Shown: positions 52,818-55,636 of the stretch, one piece after another | Numbering within the stretch: position 1 is the stretch's first letter | How the letters are laid out: every line of letters starts with the position of its first letter | NCBI GenBank assembly: GCA_945897825.1 | Contig: CAMDGX010000023.1 | Coordinates: 1-55,636 of the forward strand | Length of the DNA: 55,636 nt | Reading direction: 5' to 3' | From: Asaia bogorensis | Lineage (GTDB): Bacteria > Pseudomonadota > Alphaproteobacteria > Acetobacterales > Acetobacteraceae | Position numbers and translations under genes: made by a program | Notes under the pieces: model-generated | What the model was told of the DNA's origin: nothing | What the model saw: only the letters and a program-made list of their open reading frames with translations | Database searches by the model: none

Positions 52818-53879
52818 TCAGGTCGAGGCGGCAGGCAGCAGCAGGACCTTCGACGCCTCGCGCCGATGCCCGGCGGCGAAGCCTTCGAGCGCCTGGGTCA
52901 GCGGCAGGCGGTGGGTGACCATGCGGGCGAAGAGCTCGGGCGTTTCGGCCAAAACCGCGATGGTGTGGCGCCAGATGGCGTCGTTGCCGCGGGCGGTGCC
53001 CTGGATGCGCAGTTCGCGGCGGGCGACCTGGGTGAGGTCGGTGGGAACGGTGTCGGCGTGGATGCCGGCGGCGACCATGGTGCCGCGCAGGCGCAGGATC
53101 GAGAGCGCGGTACGGACGGCGGCGGGGCTGCCGGCAGCTTCGAAGGCGATGTCGAAGCCGTCGCCGGCGGCGTCGCGCAGGCGGGCGGGGCCGTCGGGTG
53201 CGGCGAGGTCGATCGGGTTCTCGAAGCCCAGGGCGCGCAGGACGGCGAAGCGGGGGGCGTCGTTGAGGCCGACGATGGTGACGTCGGCGCCGGCGCGGCG
53301 GGCGAACAGCGCAATGCCCTGGCCGATGGTGCCGGGGCCGAACACGACCACGCGGTGGCCGGGCCGGACCTCGCCGTTGGCGACCGCGTTGGCGCAGATG
53401 GAGAGGGGTTCGACCAGGGCGCCGAGCGTGGGGTCCAGGCCAGGTGGGAGGGCGAGAAGCTGGGTGGCGGGGCAGGTGACGAAGGGGGCGAAGCCGCCGT
53501 TGTCCTGCAGGCCGATGGCGCGGCGGCGCGTGCAGTCGTCGGGGCGGTCGGCGCGGCAGTGGTGGCAGGTGCCGCAGGCGGCGGAGGGTTTCACGGCGAC
53601 GGGGTCGCCGATGCGCCAGTTAGTGACGTTCGGGCCGACGGCGCTGATGGTGCCGGCGAATTCGTGGCCGAGGGTGACCGGCAGGCCGGGGGTGAGGAAG
53701 GCGTAGGACGGGGTCCATTCGTCGATGTGCAGGTCGCTGCCGCAGATGCCGGCGGCGGCCACCTCGACGATGACCTGGCCGGGACCGGGGGCGTCAGGGA
53801 GGGGGACGCGGGCGAGTTCGACGCCGGGATGGGGGCCGGCCTTGCGCAGGGCCGGCATGGTGGTTTCGTTGGCGGGCAT
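52818..53879 (-). CDS. Zinc-dependent alcohol dehydrogenase
   Basis: A 353-residue MDR enzyme. The catalytic zinc site is AAGICGSDLHIDE and VTLGHEFAGTISAVG; the structural zinc Cys are in ACGTCHHCRADRPDDC. The Rossmann region is RVVVFGPGTIGQGIALFARRAGADVTIVG. It resembles the L-threonine/sorbitol dehydrogenase group. The start ATG is two bases from the stop of the upstream E1-like gene, so they are co-transcribed; the enzyme may use a product of that pathway. Confidence 0.9.
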   Translation of the reverse strand: MPANETTMPALRKAGPHPGVELARVPLPDAPGPGQVIVEVAAAGICGSDLHIDEWTPSYAFLTPGLPVTLGHEFAGTISAVGPNVTNWRIGDPVAVKPSAACGTCHHCRADRPDDCTRRRAIGLQDNGGFAPFVTCPATQLLALPPGLDPTLGALVEPLSICANAVANGEVRPGHRVVVFGPGTIGQGIALFARRAGADVTIVGLNDAPRFAVLRALGFENPIDLAAPDGPARLRDAAGDGFDIAFEAAGSPAAVRTALSILRLRGTMVAAGIHADTVPTDLTQVARRELRIQGTARGNDAIWRHTIAVLAETPELFARMVTHRLPLTQALEGFAAGHRREASKVLLLPAAST

Positions 53880-53881
53880 CG

Positions 53882-55636
53882 TCAGGACCCCAGCAGGGCC
53901 TGGGCGCAGGCGTCGAGGATGGCGTCGGTGTCCATGCGGTGCTTGCGGTAGAGGTCGGGGATGTCGGCGGACTCGCCGAAATGTTCGGGGCCGAGCGGGA
54001 TGGTGCGCTGGCCGCGCACGGCGCCGAGCCAGGAATGGGCGGCGGGGTGGCCGTCGAGGATGGTGACCAGGGCGGCGTTCCGGTCGAGCGGGGCGAGGAT
54101 GTGCTCGATGTGCGACCGGGCGGTGCGGTCGCCGGCGCGGCGGGCGCGGGCGGCTGCGGTCCAGCCGGCGTGGAGGCGGTCGGGCGAGGTGATGGCCAGC
54201 AGGCCGGCGCCGGGGGAGTCTTCGGCGAGTTCGGCGAAGGCGGCTTCGGCCTCGGGGGCGACGGGGCCCTGGTAGGCGAGCGCGATGCGGGCACCCTCGG
54301 CGGGGGGGACGACCCAGTGGGCGCCGGCGATGACGTGGTCGGGGTTCAGGGTGCGCGGTTTCTGTTCCAGCGCGCGGGTGGACAAGCGCAGCCAGACGGC
54401 CGAGCCGTCGGGTTTCTGCATGTGGGCGAAGGCGTGGCGCAGCAGAATGGCGAGCTCGTCGACATGGGCGGGCTCGAAGCTGGCCAGGCGGTCTTGGGCG
54501 ATGCCGATCAGCGGGGTGTTGATGGATTGGTGCTGGCCGCCTTCGGGGGCCAGCGTCAGGCCGGAGGGGGTGGAGACGAGGAGGAAGCGGGCGTCCTGGT
54601 AGCAGGCGTAGATCAGGGCATCAAGGCCGCGGTTGACGAAGGGGTCGTACACCGTGCCGATCGGCAGCAGGCGCGCGCCGTGCAGGCGGTCGGCCAGGCC
54701 CGTGGCGGCGAGGAGGAGGAAGAGGTTCTGCTCGGCGATGCCGAGTTCGATGTGCTGGCCTGAGGGCGTCATGCCCCAGCGCTGGGCGGAGGCGACCTTG
54801 GCGTCGCGGAAGACGTCGTTGCGGGTGTGGCGGTCGAACACGCCGCGGCGGTTCACCCAAGGGCCGAGGTTGGTGGAGACGGTGACGTCGGGGCTGGTGG
54901 TGACGATGCGCGCGGCGAGGTCCTTCAGTTCGCCGGTGCCGCGGCCGATCTCGGCGAGGATGTCGCCGAAGCCGGCCTGGGTGGAGGATTTGCGGCCGGT
55001 GACGCGGGGCATGGGCAGTTCGGCGGGGACGTGGATCGCCGGCGAGGACAGGCTGCGGCCCTCGGGGGTGAGGGGCGCAGCGAAGGGGATGGAGGCGAGG
55101 AAGGCCTGGAGTTCGTCCGGGGTGGCGTCCAGCCCCTCGAAGGGGTCCCATTCATGGCCGTCGCGGATGCGGTTGGTGGCGCGGAAGCTATCCATCTGCT
55201 CGCGCGTCATCAGGCCGGAGTGGTTGTCCTTGTGGCCGGCGAAGGGCAGGCCCATGCCCTTGATGGTGTAGGCGATGAAGCAGGTGGGCTGGTCGCCTTC
55301 GGCGTCGGCGGCGCGCAGGGCCTCGATGAGGGTCTCGATGTCGTGGCCGCCGAGATTGGTCATGAGGTCGGCGAGCTCGGCGTCGGTCATCGGGTCGATG
55401 ATGGCGCGGATGCCCTCGTCGCGGGACAGGTCGGTGAGGATGGCCTGGCGCCAGGCGGCACCGCCCTGGAAGGTGAGCGCGGAGTAGAGCGAGTTCGGGC
55501 AGTCGTCGATGAAGCGGCGCAGGGCCTCGCCGCCGGGGCGGGCGAAGGCGGCTTCGAGCTTGCGGCCGTATTTGAGGGTGACGACGTTCCAGCCCATGTC
55601 GCGGAACAGGCCCTCGATGCGGCCGAACAGGCGGTC
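53882..55636 (-). CDS. Homodimeric pyruvate dehydrogenase E1/transketolase-family enzyme, C-terminal part (cut by window edge)
   Basis: The frame is open to the right edge, so the N-terminal thiamine-diphosphate domain is missing; 584 residues are present. LMTNLGGHDIETLIEALRAAD and YTIKGMGLPFAGHKDNHSGLM match the AceE/transketolase TPP domain. TVSTNLGPWVNRRGVFDRHTRN, GQHIELGIAEQNLFLLLAATGL (with the TPP-activating Glu) and LAPEGGQHQSINTPLIGIAQDRL belong to the pyrimidine domain, followed by the TK C-domain. I favour a homodimeric 2-oxo acid dehydrogenase E1-like enzyme; a transketolase-like activity is the alternative. It precedes an alcohol dehydrogenase in an operon. Confidence 0.8.
   Translation of the reverse strand, partial: DRLFGRIEGLFRDMGWNVVTLKYGRKLEAAFARPGGEALRRFIDDCPNSLYSALTFQGGAAWRQAILTDLSRDEGIRAIIDPMTDAELADLMTNLGGHDIETLIEALRAADAEGDQPTCFIAYTIKGMGLPFAGHKDNHSGLMTREQMDSFRATNRIRDGHEWDPFEGLDATPDELQAFLASIPFAAPLTPEGRSLSSPAIHVPAELPMPRVTGRKSSTQAGFGDILAEIGRGTGELKDLAARIVTTSPDVTVSTNLGPWVNRRGVFDRHTRNDVFRDAKVASAQRWGMTPSGQHIELGIAEQNLFLLLAATGLADRLHGARLLPIGTVYDPFVNRGLDALIYACYQDARFLLVSTPSGLTLAPEGGQHQSINTPLIGIAQDRLASFEPAHVDELAILLRHAFAHMQKPDGSAVWLRLSTRALEQKPRTLNPDHVIAGAHWVVPPAEGARIALAYQGPVAPEAEAAFAELAEDSPGAGLLAITSPDRLHAGWTAAARARRAGDRTARSHIEHILAPLDRNAALVTILDGHPAAHSWLGAVRGQRTIPLGPEHFGESADIPDLYRKHRMDTDAILDACAQALLGS

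Overview
The window reads as chromosomal DNA of a high-GC alphaproteobacterium, most likely of the Acetobacteraceae. The main pointers are a circularly permuted two-piece tmRNA gene, an alpha-type SspB adaptor, a class I fumarase beside queuosine genes, many small ABC, dehydrogenase and amidase operons, a PEP-CTERM protein, and a secreted metalloprotease fused to a Hint domain. I see no rRNA, no tRNA, no CRISPR array, no prophage and no intact insertion sequence. Family assignments rest on motifs and remembered family features; no database search was run.

Left part (1-9.7 kb), core functions. A ribokinase-like gene (cut by the window edge) and thyX run leftward. The permuted tmRNA gene follows, encoding the tag ANDNHEALAVAA, then tag (3-methyladenine glycosylase) and sspB, the adaptor that delivers tagged proteins to ClpXP. 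From sspB the genes are tightly packed: fumarase, a VOC protein, a VUT-family queuosine precursor transporter, queA, tgt and queF. After an AT-rich repeat element come queG and a ribbon-helix-helix gene. The late queuosine pathway is present; queC, queD and queE are not in the window.

Middle part (9.7-43.7 kb), transport and catabolism. lpxI-gloA-cupin runs leftward. A YeiH-type permease and a complete branched-chain amino-acid-type ABC transporter (livK-H-small protein-M-G-F) ending in an M20 peptidase run rightward. A large membrane protein of GT-C type follows. A coupled leftward operon encodes creatininase-like, PanE-like, SDR and M20 dipeptidase proteins. Next come a lactate-permease-like protein, an AlkA-type glycosylase, a hydrolase-EamA-quinone reductase operon, a NIPSNAP-like protein, a GST, hyuB and hyuA (hydantoinase or oxoprolinase), a PEP-CTERM protein divergent from a serralysin-RTX-Hint protein, and an MFS-dpaL-amidase-alcohol dehydrogenase operon.

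Right part (43.8-55.6 kb). denD, a ClC channel with CBS domains, an AhpD-like protein, a hypothetical gene behind a palindrome, a purine-rich repeat zone, a BisC-type molybdoenzyme, a class III aminotransferase, a secreted cupin, a zinc alcohol dehydrogenase and the C-terminal part of a homodimeric pyruvate dehydrogenase E1-like enzyme.

The most interesting signals are non-coding. A dispersed element built from AT-rich hairpins occurs as three full copies and one half copy. Its terminal hairpin keeps the loop TTCA while the closing base pair changes in a compensatory way. The end AGTAAGCAAG repeatedly overlaps the stop codon of the adjacent gene. A second element, made of four GC-rich hairpins, starts with nearly the same end and also overlaps a stop codon. 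The GC skew of the + strand flips sharply near 43.75 kb and more gradually near 5 kb, which suggests an inverted block of about 39 kb.
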